Translations under genes and position numbers: made by a program
Shown here: in pieces, positions 35,012 to 44,068 of the stretch
Layout: each line of letters begins with the position of its first letter
Numbering within the stretch: position 1 is the first letter of the stretch
From: Aquimarina aquimarini
Lineage (GTDB): Bacteria > Bacteroidota > Bacteroidia > Flavobacteriales > Flavobacteriaceae
Assembly (NCBI RefSeq): GCF_900299535.1
Contig: NZ_OMKE01000040.1
Coordinates: 1 to 64,000 of the forward strand
Direction of reading: 5' to 3'
DNA length: 64,000 nucleotides
The notes under the pieces: generated by a model
The model's database searches: none
The model's input: the letters and a program-made list of their open reading frames with translations, nothing else
What the model was told of the DNA's origin: nothing

Positions 35012-36118
35012 ATGAGAATAGCACTTTATATTTTATTAGGGGTTGTAGTCGTGATTATTGGTTTTTTTACCTGGTTTTTTACATTTTATTTACAAGTTCC
35101 TGAGTTAGAATTGCCAGATAATGTTACCGATGAAGAAAAGGTGGTGTTGATGGATAAGTGGTTTGAGGAGTTACAGCGACAAAATAAATTTAATGGAGCG
35201 GTACTTATCTCTAAAGAAGGCAAACCATTACTTATAAAAGGATATGGGTATACTGATTATTCAAAAAAAGAGAAGCTCTCTATACATTCTTCATTACGGT
35301 TAGCATCGGTATCCAAGCAATTTACAGCAGCAGGAATTATGCTTCTAAAAGAGCAAGGCGATATTGATTATGATGATGAGGTGTCGCTATATATAAAAGA
35401 GTTTCCTTATAAAGGGGTTACGATCAGACATCTGTTGAATCAAACATCGGGAGTACCAGATAAATACATGAAGCTTGCAAAAAAGAATAAAGAAAAGATT
35501 GGTGTTTTGACTAATAAAAAGGCAGTGGATTTATTAATAAAAAATAAACCAAAAATAGATTTCTTGCCCAATGCAGAATATAAGTATTCTAATACAAATT
35601 ATATTCTACTAGCCAGAATTATAGAGGTTGTTTCAGATGTATCTTTTGAAACCTATATGAGAACTCAGCTTTTTGAACCATTGGGTATGAAAGATACGAG
35701 GGTATGGAATTTATTATCAGAAGAAAAAACATTTAAAAATAAAACAGGAGGGTTTGATGAAACGATAAGAGGTATAAAGGAGATAAAACCTACTTTTATT
35801 GATGGAGTGGCAGGAGATGGTGGCGTTTTTTGTAGTGTACATGATTTTGTAATATGGGATGCATTTTGGTATCAAAATGAATTGTTAAGTGAAGATAATT
35901 TGAAAGAAGCTTTTAAAAAACCTGTATTGACCACAGGAGAAACATCAGACTATGGTTTTGGTTGGATGATCATGGATGAAGGTGTGGTAATACATACAGG
36001 TTTATGGATGGCTGCAAGAACATATATTATAAGAGATACAAAAAGAAAAACTTGTATAGTGATTCTAGACAACTCTTCAAGTATGTTCTTTAGGAATATT
36101 GTTGAGAGTTTAGAATGA
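35012..36118 (+). CDS. membrane-anchored serine hydrolase (beta-lactamase family)
   Basis: This 368-residue protein is anchored by an N-terminal helix ('ILLGVVVVIIGFFTWFFTFYL') rather than a lipobox. PF00144 motifs are S-V-S-K in 'LRLASVSKQFTAAGIM', Y-S-N in 'AEYKYSNTNYILLARI' and H-T-G in 'VVIHTGLWMAARTYI'. The fold is that of class C beta-lactamases, D-Ala-D-Ala carboxypeptidases and esterases; physiological substrate unknown. It is the third member of this family in the window and the only one in the core-like half. It is a single gene. Confidence 0.88.
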   Translation: MRIALYILLGVVVVIIGFFTWFFTFYLQVPELELPDNVTDEEKVVLMDKWFEELQRQNKFNGAVLISKEGKPLLIKGYGYTDYSKKEKLSIHSSLRLASVSKQFTAAGIMLLKEQGDIDYDDEVSLYIKEFPYKGVTIRHLLNQTSGVPDKYMKLAKKNKEKIGVLTNKKAVDLLIKNKPKIDFLPNAEYKYSNTNYILLARIIEVVSDVSFETYMRTQLFEPLGMKDTRVWNLLSEEKTFKNKTGGFDETIRGIKEIKPTFIDGVAGDGGVFCSVHDFVIWDAFWYQNELLSEDNLKEAFKKPVLTTGETSDYGFGWMIMDEGVVIHTGLWMAARTYIIRDTKRKTCIVILDNSSSMFFRNIVESLE

Positions 36119-36134
36119 TGAGCTTAACTCATGT

Positions 36135-36659
36135 TTAATTAGATGATGTTTCCATTTCTTCAACTACGGATTCTATTTGTTTCCACTTTTTATCATAATC
36201 AATTTCTGATGGAATAAAAGAGAAAGGAAAATCACTTCTAATAAACATGCCATTCTTTTTTTTTGCATATAAAACCTATGAACAAGACCCGTATTTATAG
36301 TGTTATCTTCTTCTAGAGCAAAATCTTCTAAGCCGTCAAAATTAAAATCAAAAACCTTTGGCTTATATGAAGTCATGGAGTAGAAAGAATGTGTGATTTT
36401 TTAATATAGATGATTGCTGTCTTTTATATAGATTGAGTACTATTTTGTGCTGGTAATAGAGTTTAGGAGTAGTGTCTCTAATTATGGTTGTCTTATATTC
36501 ATATTTCTTAAAAATAGAATCGGTATGTACTATACCATTTTGTAAAGACTTTTCTTTTGTTTTTGTACGAATATTGGTTGATAAAGATTCTTGTTTTGAT
36601 GTGTGTTGGGTACAGGAATAAAATAGAAATATAAAAAGTAAAAGAAAAGTATATTTCAT
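36135..36659 (-). pseudogene. frameshifted lipoprotein gene with FG-GAP-like C-terminal segment
   Basis: Three minus-strand frames combine into one protein. The first is a lipoprotein start (MKYTFLLLFIFLFYSC) running to about 36365. The second is 'YKPKVFDFNFDGLEDFALEEDN' in the next frame. After a run of nine T (36256-36264) a third frame reads 'KNGMFIRSDFPFSFIPSEID' and 'KKWKQIESVVEEMETSSN', ending at TAA (36135-36137). The 'DFNFDGLEDFAL' segment is like the 'DFNFDGTPDIAI' of the intact protein at 60 kb. At least two frameshifts are needed, one in the T9 homopolymer, so it is either a pseudogene or contains assembly errors. Confidence 0.7.
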
Positions 36660-36669
36660 ATAAGTGTTA

Positions 36670-37644
36670 TTAGTTTTTATGATAATACTTGATACTTACA
36701 TAGGTGTTGCCTTCTGATGTATAGCTCTTAATATTGTAATACCATCCTGATTTTGTGACTGAATAATTAGTATCAGTTGAGATACCTGTATTTAGATATT
36801 GTTGTTTTATTTTTTTTACAATTGATGAAAACCTAGTGTGGGTATTCAGAAAATCAAATACTATTTGAATAAATCTCTCTTCTTTCATTTCTGTTTTAGT
36901 ATTGGCATAAAAATTCAGAAAAAAATCATTACAACCACTTATGTCAGCTTGATATGTAATTGTATTATCAATATAAGTTTCTTGTTGTTGTACTTCTAGA
37001 AACTCACTTAGAGTTTCTTTCTTTTGTACATTGAGAAGGGTGTCTTTAAAAATACTTTTGTTTTTCATTTGTGCCATTTGGCAATTATTTTCATAAGATT
37101 TTGAGATTATTTCACCATTTTCAAAAGCGATAGCTACAGTTTCTGATTTTTCAATAGAAAGACCATAACTTCCTTGAAAATTAGGGGTTACACCAATTAT
37201 AGGTATTTCATTTTTATGACCATCAAGTGTATAGTGTATATCAGAAAATTTACCTCCTTCAAAATAAGAGATAAATATAAATTCATCAGTTTTTGAAAGT
37301 TGAAAAATACCTATTTCATAACCAAATGCATTACCACCGCCTCCTAGTCCCTCATCTATCACACTACCCCAATAGTCTTTTATACCATCTTGATTAAAAT
37401 CTCCTAAGGAGTTTTTAAGGATATCTACTTGTATGCTTCCTAATGTAAAATCATGATCAGGATGATGCAAAGTATGATCTTGACCATAAGAATACCCTTG
37501 AGATTGTGGATAGTTTCTTTCTAATAAGTTTTGGGCATATTGATTTTGTAAAACCTCAATACTAGTGTTTTCAATCTGACAGTGTAAGAAATGAATATTT
37601 AAAAAGAGTATTATAAATGTTGCTATTGTTTGTAGTGCTTTCAT
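36670..37644 (-). CDS. exported protein, unknown function
   Basis: This protein of about 324 residues is read from ATG 37644 (MKALQTIATFIILFLNIHFLHC, signal peptide). The frame to 37662 adds MCILKN. The segment 'LGDFNQDGIKDYWGSVIDEG' is an FG-GAP/VCBS-like calcium loop, and 'YEIGIFQLSKTDEFIFISYFEGG' follows. The C-terminal 130 residues are helical and unassigned. It lies 10 bases upstream of the frameshifted lipoprotein gene that also carries a DFNFDG loop, so the two were probably one operon of related exported proteins. Confidence 0.65.
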   Translation of the reverse strand: MKALQTIATFIILFLNIHFLHCQIENTSIEVLQNQYAQNLLERNYPQSQGYSYGQDHTLHHPDHDFTLGSIQVDILKNSLGDFNQDGIKDYWGSVIDEGLGGGGNAFGYEIGIFQLSKTDEFIFISYFEGGKFSDIHYTLDGHKNEIPIIGVTPNFQGSYGLSIEKSETVAIAFENGEIISKSYENNCQMAQMKNKSIFKDTLLNVQKKETLSEFLEVQQQETYIDNTITYQADISGCNDFFLNFYANTKTEMKEERFIQIVFDFLNTHTRFSSIVKKIKQQYLNTGISTDTNYSVTKSGWYYNIKSYTSEGNTYVSIKYYHKN

Positions 37645-37776
37645 ATTTTTCAAAATACACAATTGTTTTGTCGGTTTATTTTTTTTAAAGATATGGAGTA
37701 AAGAGGGGTTTAATGGATAAAAATAATGTATTCTTAAGGTAGTTTTCTTGATAAGTATAGTATATAGTAATTAGTA

Positions 37777-38163
37777 TCAATTATTTTTTCTAGAAGAAAC
37801 GATCATATTTATTTCAATACAGGTAAGGCTGATTATGATAAAGATTTCGAGTAGAAAATATATAATCCCGAGATTGGTTAATTTGTTTTTGTAGAAAAAA
37901 ATAAAATAGAGTGTAAGACAACAATATATTACATTGGCAATGGCAATGATGATCATAAAAAATTTCCAATTCTTCCTCAAGAATTTATAATTAAAAAGAG
38001 AGTACCCTGCATATATACAGGCTATAGATGATAAAACTAGCAATGTTTTTTGTGGCATTCCAAAAATATCTTCAAATTGAGTTAATACTATGGCTAGCAA
38101 AAAAGCGGTAAGTAGCGCACCAAGGCCATCTATCAGAAATATTTTCTTTGGAGTTAGTTTCAT
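37777..38163 (-). CDS. four-helix membrane protein, unknown function
   Basis: This 128-residue protein has four predicted membrane helices (about residues 9-29, 38-56, 67-92 and 97-120) and short Lys-rich loops ('NYKFLRKNWKF'). No family is recognised. It sits 87 bases beyond dnaN on the same strand, with the dnaN terminator in between, so it is probably transcribed separately. The protein is small and hydrophobic, without charged residues inside the helices. Confidence 0.65.
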   Translation of the reverse strand: MKLTPKKIFLIDGLGALLTAFLLAIVLTQFEDIFGMPQKTLLVLSSIACIYAGYSLFNYKFLRKNWKFFMIIIAIANVIYCCLTLYFIFFYKNKLTNLGIIYFLLEIFIIISLTCIEINMIVSSRKNN

Positions 38164-38193
38164 TCTGTTTATAAGGATGCTTGTTTTAAATGA

Positions 38194-38226
38194 AAAAATC
38201 CAACTTCTATAAAAAAGTTGGATTTT
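38194..38226 (-). terminator. dnaN terminator
   Basis: On the minus strand AAAATCCAACTT pairs with AAGTTGGATTTTT around a short loop, followed by T-rich sequence. It lies 25 bases past the dnaN stop. Confidence 0.85.
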
Positions 38227-38250
38227 ATGTTATATACTATTTTGTTGTAT

Positions 38251-39369
38251 TTAGCTGTTAAGCATTACTGGCATAACCAACATGGTTACATGCTCGCCTT
38301 CATCCAACCCATCAATAGGAGTAAGAATGCCGGCTCTATTAGGTAATGACATTTCCAGTTGTACTTCGTCTGCATTAAGGTTGTTTAACATTTCACTGAG
38401 AAAACGAGAATTAAAACCAATTTGCATATCATCGCCTTGATAGTCACATGTCAAGCGTTCTTCTGCTTTATTAGAATAATCGATATCTTCTGCAGATATA
38501 TTAAGTTCAGCTCCAGCAATTTTTAATCGAATCTGATGTGTAGTTTTATTAGAGAAAATAGAAACCCTACGAACAGAGTTTAAAAACTGTGTTCTTGCAA
38601 TAGTAAGTTTGTTAGGGTTTTCTTTAGGGATTACCGCTTCATAATTTGGGTACTTACCATCTATCAATCTACAGATTAACTGGGTTTCATCAAAAGTAAA
38701 CTTGGCATTAGATTCATTATACTCAATTAATACTTCGCTATCACTACCTGCCAAAATACCTTTAAGCAAAGTAAGTGGCTTTTTGGGCATGATAAACTCT
38801 GCAGATTGAGATGCTTGAATATCTTCTCGGGTGTATTTGACAAGTTTATGAGCATCTGTAGCAACAAAAGTTAACCCTTCTGTAGAGAACTGAAAAAAGA
38901 CACCACTCATTACAGGTCTTAAGTCATCATTACCTGTAGCAAAAATAGTTTTGCTTACAGCAGTTGCAAGAATATCTCCTAATATATTGGTAGAACTAGG
39001 ATCTTCTAATTCTACTGCTTTTGGGAATTCTTCACCATTAGCATATGCAAGTGCATATTTACCATGATTAGAACTGATCTCTATTGTATTGTTATCTGCC
39101 GCAACAAATGTTAAGGGTTGCTCAGGAAAAGTCTTAAGTGTTTCCAACAATAATTTTGCAGGTACGGCAATAGTTCCTTGATCAGAAGATTCTACTTCTA
39201 ATTTTGCAGACATAGTTGTCTCTAGATCCGAGGCAGAAACAATCAATGAGTTATTGTCTAATTCAAATAAAAAATTATCTAAAATTGGCAGGGTGTTACT
39301 ATTGCTAATTACCCCTCCTAATACCTGTAGTTGCTTAAGTAAGTAAGAACTGGATACTATAAATTTCAT
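38251..39369 (-). CDS. dnaN: DNA polymerase III beta subunit (sliding clamp)
   Basis: This 372-residue protein is of normal length for the beta clamp. It shows the three-domain pattern beginning MKFIVSSSYLLKQLQVLGGVI, with the conserved blocks 'ISNSNTLPILDNFLFEL', 'GSDSEVLIEYNESNAKFTF', 'LICRLIDGKYPNYEAVIP' and 'RRVSIFSNKTTHQIRLKI', and a C-terminal 'HVTMLVMPVMLNS' (the usual end is ...YLVMPMRL). It tethers polymerase to DNA. It is not adjacent to dnaA or recF here, which is common in Bacteroidota. It has its own terminator. Confidence 0.97.
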   Translation of the reverse strand: MKFIVSSSYLLKQLQVLGGVISNSNTLPILDNFLFELDNNSLIVSASDLETTMSAKLEVESSDQGTIAVPAKLLLETLKTFPEQPLTFVAADNNTIEISSNHGKYALAYANGEEFPKAVELEDPSSTNILGDILATAVSKTIFATGNDDLRPVMSGVFFQFSTEGLTFVATDAHKLVKYTREDIQASQSAEFIMPKKPLTLLKGILAGSDSEVLIEYNESNAKFTFDETQLICRLIDGKYPNYEAVIPKENPNKLTIARTQFLNSVRRVSIFSNKTTHQIRLKIAGAELNISAEDIDYSNKAEERLTCDYQGDDMQIGFNSRFLSEMLNNLNADEVQLEMSLPNRAGILTPIDGLDEGEHVTMLVMPVMLNS

Positions 39370-39501
39370 ATATAAGTGTGACTAGTTATGTACAGTTTTA
39401 CGCAAATATAATTGTAATCTAATTGGATTTTGGTATTAGCAAAACCATAGTTATTAACAAACAGAGAGGAGTTATTGACTATTTTATTAAATTATAATTT
39501 T

Positions 39502-40077
39502 TTAATTGCTATCATCTTTGGTAAGCTTATCGGTATAGTGAGCTTTATGTTTAGGTCGAGCAAACCTTTTTTTATTAAACGTTTGTGATGCTCCTTTGGG
39601 GATAGAAAGGCTTTGCCAATGCCCTTGAGTAGCCATTTTTCCTATGTATACAATTTGCCCGATATGATATGAGTAATGTGCTAATTGTCTATTGATAGCT
39701 TCAGTAACACTATGCTCTATATTACGAATATATACAGGCTGATCAAAATTGTTTTTATCAATAGAGGCAAGTGCATCAAAAAGACATTGCCATCCTTCAT
39801 CCCATTTATTTATAAGCTCTTCTTTTGAGCTGATATCATTTGCAAATTCTGTATCACGTTGTCTCCATTCTTTTTCACCATCTTCTGTCAAAAAATTAGT
39901 CCATCTAGACTTCATATTCCCCCAAAGATGTTTTATAATCATTGCGATATTGTTGCAATCATCGTTGTACTGCCAAAAAACTTTTTCGTCAGGTATTTGT
40001 GCCATTGTTTTTTCACCCAGAGATTTGTAATACTCAAATTGTTTTTTGATGCCTTCCAAATATTCTATCGAATCCAT
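39502..40077 (-). CDS. DUF1572 / DinB-superfamily protein
   Basis: This 191-residue four-helix-bundle protein of the DinB/YfiT superfamily, DUF1572 branch, carries 'QIPDEKVFWQYNDDCNNIAMIIKHLWGNMKSRW' and 'AINRQLAHYSYHIGQIVYIGKM'. Three His residues (IIKHL, QLAHY, YHIGQ) are placed as in the metal-binding site of the superfamily. It may be a thiol-dependent transferase or stress protein. It lies 81 bases downstream of the btuC gene on the same strand; linkage to B12 metabolism is not evident. Confidence 0.88.
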   Translation of the reverse strand: MDSIEYLEGIKKQFEYYKSLGEKTMAQIPDEKVFWQYNDDCNNIAMIIKHLWGNMKSRWTNFLTEDGEKEWRQRDTEFANDISSKEELINKWDEGWQCLFDALASIDKNNFDQPVYIRNIEHSVTEAINRQLAHYSYHIGQIVYIGKMATQGHWQSLSIPKGASQTFNKKRFARPKHKAHYTDKLTKDDSN

Positions 40078-40158
40078 TGTTATGTGATTTTATAAAATGA
40101 TGGATAAGATACTATTTATTAAATTATTAGTTTTATAAGGATATGATGTAGTTGTAAA

Positions 40159-41190
40159 TTAAAATAGCATTTTTCGTTTACGTACCAGTAACCAGACAAC
40201 TATAGGAGCTCCAATCAATGATGTAATTGCATTGATAGGAAGGGTGTATTCACTAAATGGTAATTGGGAAACACTATCACAGATTAGCATAATAATACTT
40301 CCAAAAAGTATTACTGCAGGTATCAATGTTTTATGGTCAGAAGTATGAAAAAGCTGTCGTGTAAGGTGTGGTATAGCCAATCCTATAAAGGCAATAGGGC
40401 CTGCAAAAGCAGTAGTGCTACCTGCTAATAGTCCTGTTGTTATGATGATAAGAAAACGACTTTTTTTGATATTCAAACCAAGGCTGCGAGCATAATTTTC
40501 TCCTAGTAATAAGGTGTTTAGAGGTTTTATAGCAAGAATAGATAATAATACTCCTATAATAAATATACCAGAAAATATAAGTACATCATACCAAGAAAGA
40601 TTGCCTAAACTACCAAATCCCCAAAAGATATAGCGTTGCAATTGGTCTGCTGGCGAAAAATAGGATAACACACTTACTATAGCTGTGGTTATACTACCAA
40701 ACATAAGTCCTATGATTAAGATTGCCATAGTATCTCGTACTCTTAGAGATACTATTATAACAGCGAGTAAGACTAGAATACTACCTAAGCTAGAAGCAAT
40801 AACCAGTCCCCAATTAGAAATTAAAAAGGTAGAAAAAGCTATACCAGCAAAAGAGCTTCCTAGTATAACTATAGCAACTCCAAGGCTAGCCCCAGAACTA
40901 ATCCCTAATACAAAAGGCCCAGCCAATGGATTTCTGAATAATGTTTGCATTAATAAACCAGAGATTCCAAGTCCACTACCTACTATAATTGCAGTAATTG
41001 CTTTAGGTAATCGATAATGGATTATAATATGTCTCCAGGATTCTTTGTCTACAACGCCACCAAAAAGACTACTCAATGTATCTAGCCAAGGAATATATAC
41101 AGAGCCTAGACTAATATTAGCAATAAAGCAGATAAGTAAAACTATTGTAATACCTATAAAAGTGCGTTTATATGATGTGTTTGGGGTCAC
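40159..41190 (-). CDS. FecCD/BtuC-type ABC transporter permease (corrinoid uptake)
   Basis: This 343-residue inner-membrane permease has about ten helices. Hallmark sequences of the FecCD/BtuC family are 'YRLPKAITAIIVGSGLGISGLLMQTLFRNPLAGPFVLGISSGASLGVA', 'GSITTAIVSVLSYFSP' and 'AGPIAFIGLAIPHLTRQLFHTSDH'. It starts two bases after the stop of the substrate-binding lipoprotein gene. The location at the end of the cobU-cobT-cobS-cobC cluster supports vitamin B12 or cobinamide as substrate. The ABC ATPase normally following (btuD) is absent; the next gene is a DinB-type protein. Confidence 0.9.
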   Translation of the reverse strand: MTPNTSYKRTFIGITIVLLICFIANISLGSVYIPWLDTLSSLFGGVVDKESWRHIIIHYRLPKAITAIIVGSGLGISGLLMQTLFRNPLAGPFVLGISSGASLGVAIVILGSSFAGIAFSTFLISNWGLVIASSLGSILVLLAVIIVSLRVRDTMAILIIGLMFGSITTAIVSVLSYFSPADQLQRYIFWGFGSLGNLSWYDVLIFSGIFIIGVLLSILAIKPLNTLLLGENYARSLGLNIKKSRFLIIITTGLLAGSTTAFAGPIAFIGLAIPHLTRQLFHTSDHKTLIPAVILFGSIIMLICDSVSQLPFSEYTLPINAITSLIGAPIVVWLLVRKRKMLF

Positions 41191-41192
41191 GA

Positions 41193-42332
41193 TCAGTTTA
41201 GTTTTTCAAAAAAATAAGGTTCATAATCCGTCAACATCTCTGGGTGAGCTATTTTGATGATATCTTTTAGAATCAAATCTGGTCGCATAGGTCCTAATTC
41301 ATAATAGATTAATCCTCCTTTTTGTCCCACCTTTAAGGATGAAGAATATACGGCTTTATTTTTAAACGCATTAAATAAAGTATATTGCCTATTATTTTTT
41401 TCTAATTCATTTAATGTGGATGCATTTATAGATCCAATCCATAAATCAGCATTTTGTGCCTTCTCTAATACGCTTTCAAAATTTAGGGCAAGGCTTCCTG
41501 TTTTTTTATTCTCAGGCCATAGATATTTGGTATTAGCATCTCTTAAAAACTTAACAAAAAAACTATTACCTCCAGGTACATACCATACATCTTTATACAT
41601 ATTTCCAGATAATATAGTAGGAGATGTATTAGTGTTTTGAGCTAGAGTAGAGGCTTGAGTATATTCTTTTTTAATGTTTTGAAATACCTCTTCTGCAATA
41701 GTTTCTTTACCAAAAAAAGCCGCTATAAATTTTATCCATTCAGCTCTCCCTAATGGGTGTTCTTCTAGCCATGAACCATTCATTACTACAGGAATACCTG
41801 TTTTTTGGATGAGGTTATATGTGTTTGTATCTCCAGAAGAGGAAAAAGCAATAATTAACTCAGGAGCAAGCTCAAGAACAACCTCAGTATTCAAATTCTC
41901 TGCTTTACCAAGTTCTTTAATACTACCACTATCAATTAACGTTCTTGTTTTTTCTGATGAAATATAATCGGTATGTGGAAAACCAACTAATTTATCTTCA
42001 AGATTCAAGTATTCCAACATTGGGATATCTGTAGTAGAAGTGACAACAACTCTTTCTATAGGAACTTCAATATATGTAGTATTAGGAAATGTTGGAGGTC
42101 TATTTGTTCCTTTGGGATATAATATATAAGTGAGTTCTTGTTTTGCATCAGGCCATGGAGACATTACCTTGATTTCTTTATACCCTTTTTTGTTTTGTAT
42201 GGTAAATCCAGATGCATACTCAATTTTTTGAGGAGCCAAATACATAACAGTAAGAGGGCTATCTTCTTTAATTGTTTTTTTGCATGATATCTGTAAGAGT
42301 ACTAAGAAAGAAATGAGAAAGACATTGCGCAT
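41193..42332 (-). CDS. BtuF-like corrinoid ABC transporter substrate-binding lipoprotein
   Basis: This 379-residue lipoprotein (signal ending LVLLQISC, Cys17) has the helical-backbone binding-protein fold. Characteristic blocks are 'PIERVVVTSTTDIPMLEYLNLEDKLVGFPHTDYIS', 'NTEVVLELAPELIIAFSSSGD', 'IPVVMNGSWLEEHPLGRAEWIKFIAAFFGKE' and a C-terminal 'GQKGGLIYYELGPMRPDLILKDI'. Context next to B12 salvage genes and a BtuC permease points to a corrinoid ligand; an iron-siderophore ligand is the main alternative. It is 80 bases downstream of the phosphatase gene and two bases from the permease. Confidence 0.88.
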   Translation of the reverse strand: MRNVFLISFLVLLQISCKKTIKEDSPLTVMYLAPQKIEYASGFTIQNKKGYKEIKVMSPWPDAKQELTYILYPKGTNRPPTFPNTTYIEVPIERVVVTSTTDIPMLEYLNLEDKLVGFPHTDYISSEKTRTLIDSGSIKELGKAENLNTEVVLELAPELIIAFSSSGDTNTYNLIQKTGIPVVMNGSWLEEHPLGRAEWIKFIAAFFGKETIAEEVFQNIKKEYTQASTLAQNTNTSPTILSGNMYKDVWYVPGGNSFFVKFLRDANTKYLWPENKKTGSLALNFESVLEKAQNADLWIGSINASTLNELEKNNRQYTLFNAFKNKAVYSSSLKVGQKGGLIYYELGPMRPDLILKDIIKIAHPEMLTDYEPYFFEKLN

Positions 42333-42412
42333 GAAGGTCGTTTTTTTGTAAAAATAGTGAATCAGAATAAGTTTGTTTCAGGAATGATTTCAAAAAGAAA
42401 AGTTAATATTTT

Positions 42413-42937
42413 TTAGATAAAAAATGATAGTACCTCACCGTATCCAATTTTAATATCAAAAGAATCTTTAAGAGCTATTTTTCTGATATGTGCGAGTAAT
42501 GCTCTCATTGGCCCTGCGTGTGTAATAATAAGGATCTTTTCTTCAGAAGAGAGGGGGAGTGAGTAGTAAAAATCCAATACTCTTTTTTGAAGCATAACAT
42601 AAGATTCTCCATTAGGGACTTGTACATTAACAAAATCTTTCATCCAAGGGGCAGATATTTCCTGATCAATATCGTTCCATGCTTGTAACTCCCAATCTCC
42701 AAAATTCATCTCTTTGAGTCTAGCATCTTGTATGATTGGTTTTTTGAATGACCTTGCTAATATTTTACAACGTTGCAATGGGCTACTATATACTGTAGTG
42801 ATTTCATGCAAAGGAATATTTTTATGTATTTCTTTTATTTCTTCGGCGAATGATTCGGTGATTCCTATATCACTCTGGCCATAGCATATCCCTTTTTCTA
42901 TATTAGGAGTTGTATGTCTTACCAGATATATTTCCAT
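42413..42937 (-). CDS. cobC: alpha-ribazole phosphatase (histidine phosphatase)
   Basis: This 174-residue protein has the histidine-phosphatase RHG-type motif 'IYLVRHTTPNIEKGICYGQSD', 'VYSSPLQRCKILARSF', 'EMNFGDWELQAWNDI' and the second catalytic His in 'ILIITHAGPMRALLAH'. The Thr after RH and the CYGQ.D context are typical of CobC, which dephosphorylates alpha-ribazole-5'-phosphate or adenosylcobalamin-5'-phosphate. It overlaps cobS by 19 bases, so it is in the same operon. Confidence 0.93.
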   Translation of the reverse strand: MEIYLVRHTTPNIEKGICYGQSDIGITESFAEEIKEIHKNIPLHEITTVYSSPLQRCKILARSFKKPIIQDARLKEMNFGDWELQAWNDIDQEISAPWMKDFVNVQVPNGESYVMLQKRVLDFYYSLPLSSEEKILIITHAGPMRALLAHIRKIALKDSFDIKIGYGEVLSFFI

Positions 42938-43683
42938 AGTGCTAAGATAGTAAGGTAAAAGATAACTTCACTCAATTGTTGTACTGCTCCAGCACAATCA
43001 CCTGTCTGTCCGCCAATCCATTTTTTGAACTTATTTGCCAAAAATATTTTTGAGAGGTACATGGGGATTAAGCATATGAATACCCATGGGTTTTTAAAAA
43101 AACATAGAGGTAGTATTCCCCATACTCCACTTATAATTAATGAAGATAGATTCATACTTTTTGCAGCAGGTTTTGCTTTACTATCTTTTGTATCTCTTAC
43201 ATACGCATGTGTGTAAAGTAATGTTGTTGCAATAAAACGACTTGTACTATGCCCAGCTATTATGACTAGAGGAATGTAGAATGTTTCTATTTTTAGTAAG
43301 GAAGCAAATTTTAATGCTAATAAAAGAAATAAACCGATGGTGCCATAAGTACCTAATCGTGAATCTTTCATGATGAGCAATATTTTCTCTTTTGTCCATC
43401 CACCACCAAAACCATCACATACATCTGCAAAACCATCTTCATGAAATGCGCCAGTACTATATACTGTTGCAGAAATTGAGAGTAATAATGAGATTTCTAT
43501 AGAAAATAGTAAAGAACTCAAGTAAAAAACAGAAGCTCCTATACTGCCAACAATAATTCCTACCAAAGAGAAATATTTGGAACTGAGTTTTAAATACTCA
43601 GGGTCGTGATTTACCCATTTTGGACATGGGATTCGAGTAAAAAACATCAATGCTGTTAGGAAAATATGAATCTCTTTTTTCAT
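42919..43683 (-). CDS. cobS: adenosylcobinamide-GDP ribazoletransferase
   Basis: This 254-residue inner-membrane enzyme has the CobS signature 'MFFTRIPCPKW', 'STGAFHEDGFADVCDGFGGGWTKEKILLIMKDSRLGTYG' and the C-terminal 'KKWIGGQTGDCAGAVQQLSEVIFYL'. It joins the activated lower ligand to adenosylcobinamide-GDP, giving cobalamin (phosphate). About five to six membrane helices are visible. It overlaps cobC, and a small membrane-protein gene precedes it by 8 bases. Confidence 0.96.
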   Translation of the reverse strand: MKKEIHIFLTALMFFTRIPCPKWVNHDPEYLKLSSKYFSLVGIIVGSIGASVFYLSSLLFSIEISLLLSISATVYSTGAFHEDGFADVCDGFGGGWTKEKILLIMKDSRLGTYGTIGLFLLLALKFASLLKIETFYIPLVIIAGHSTSRFIATTLLYTHAYVRDTKDSKAKPAAKSMNLSSLIISGVWGILPLCFFKNPWVFICLIPMYLSKIFLANKFKKWIGGQTGDCAGAVQQLSEVIFYLTILALWKYIW

Positions 43684-43691
43684 CTATATAT

Positions 43692-43997
43692 TTATATATG
43701 TTTCCAGAAAGGGATAAAAGCACAAATTATAAGTAGTACTGCCAGAATAATCCCAATACCTCCAATTTTATTTTTCTTCAAAAAAGAAATTATACCAAAA
43801 TAAAGGCTTAATAAGCCAAAACAAACAGTAGTTATCGTAAAAGTTTTTGCGAATTTAAAAATACAGGAATTTGATATTGCTATATTTTTTGATTGTTCTG
43901 TAAAAGCAATCGATTTTTTATATAGATCAATATTAAACCAATAGACAAAATATACCCCAATAATTGCAATACATATAGATAACACTCCTTTTTTCAT
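43692..43997 (-). CDS. small membrane protein inside the cobalamin cluster
   Basis: This 101-residue protein has three predicted membrane helices (about residues 4-20, 50-72 and 78-97) separated by a polar loop with a single Cys ('ISNSCIFKFAKTF'). No family is recognised. It lies 8 bases before cobS and 71 bases after cobT, on the same strand. It could be a helper of CobS or an unrelated insertion; position is the only evidence. Confidence 0.7.
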   Translation of the reverse strand: MKKGVLSICIAIIGVYFVYWFNIDLYKKSIAFTEQSKNIAISNSCIFKFAKTFTITTVCFGLLSLYFGIISFLKKNKIGGIGIILAVLLIICAFIPFWKHI

Positions 43998-44068
43998 CTG
44001 TTTATATTATTTGTTTATTTATTGACCGTTTTAAAGATGGTTAATAAACATAAGAGATGTACAATTCG

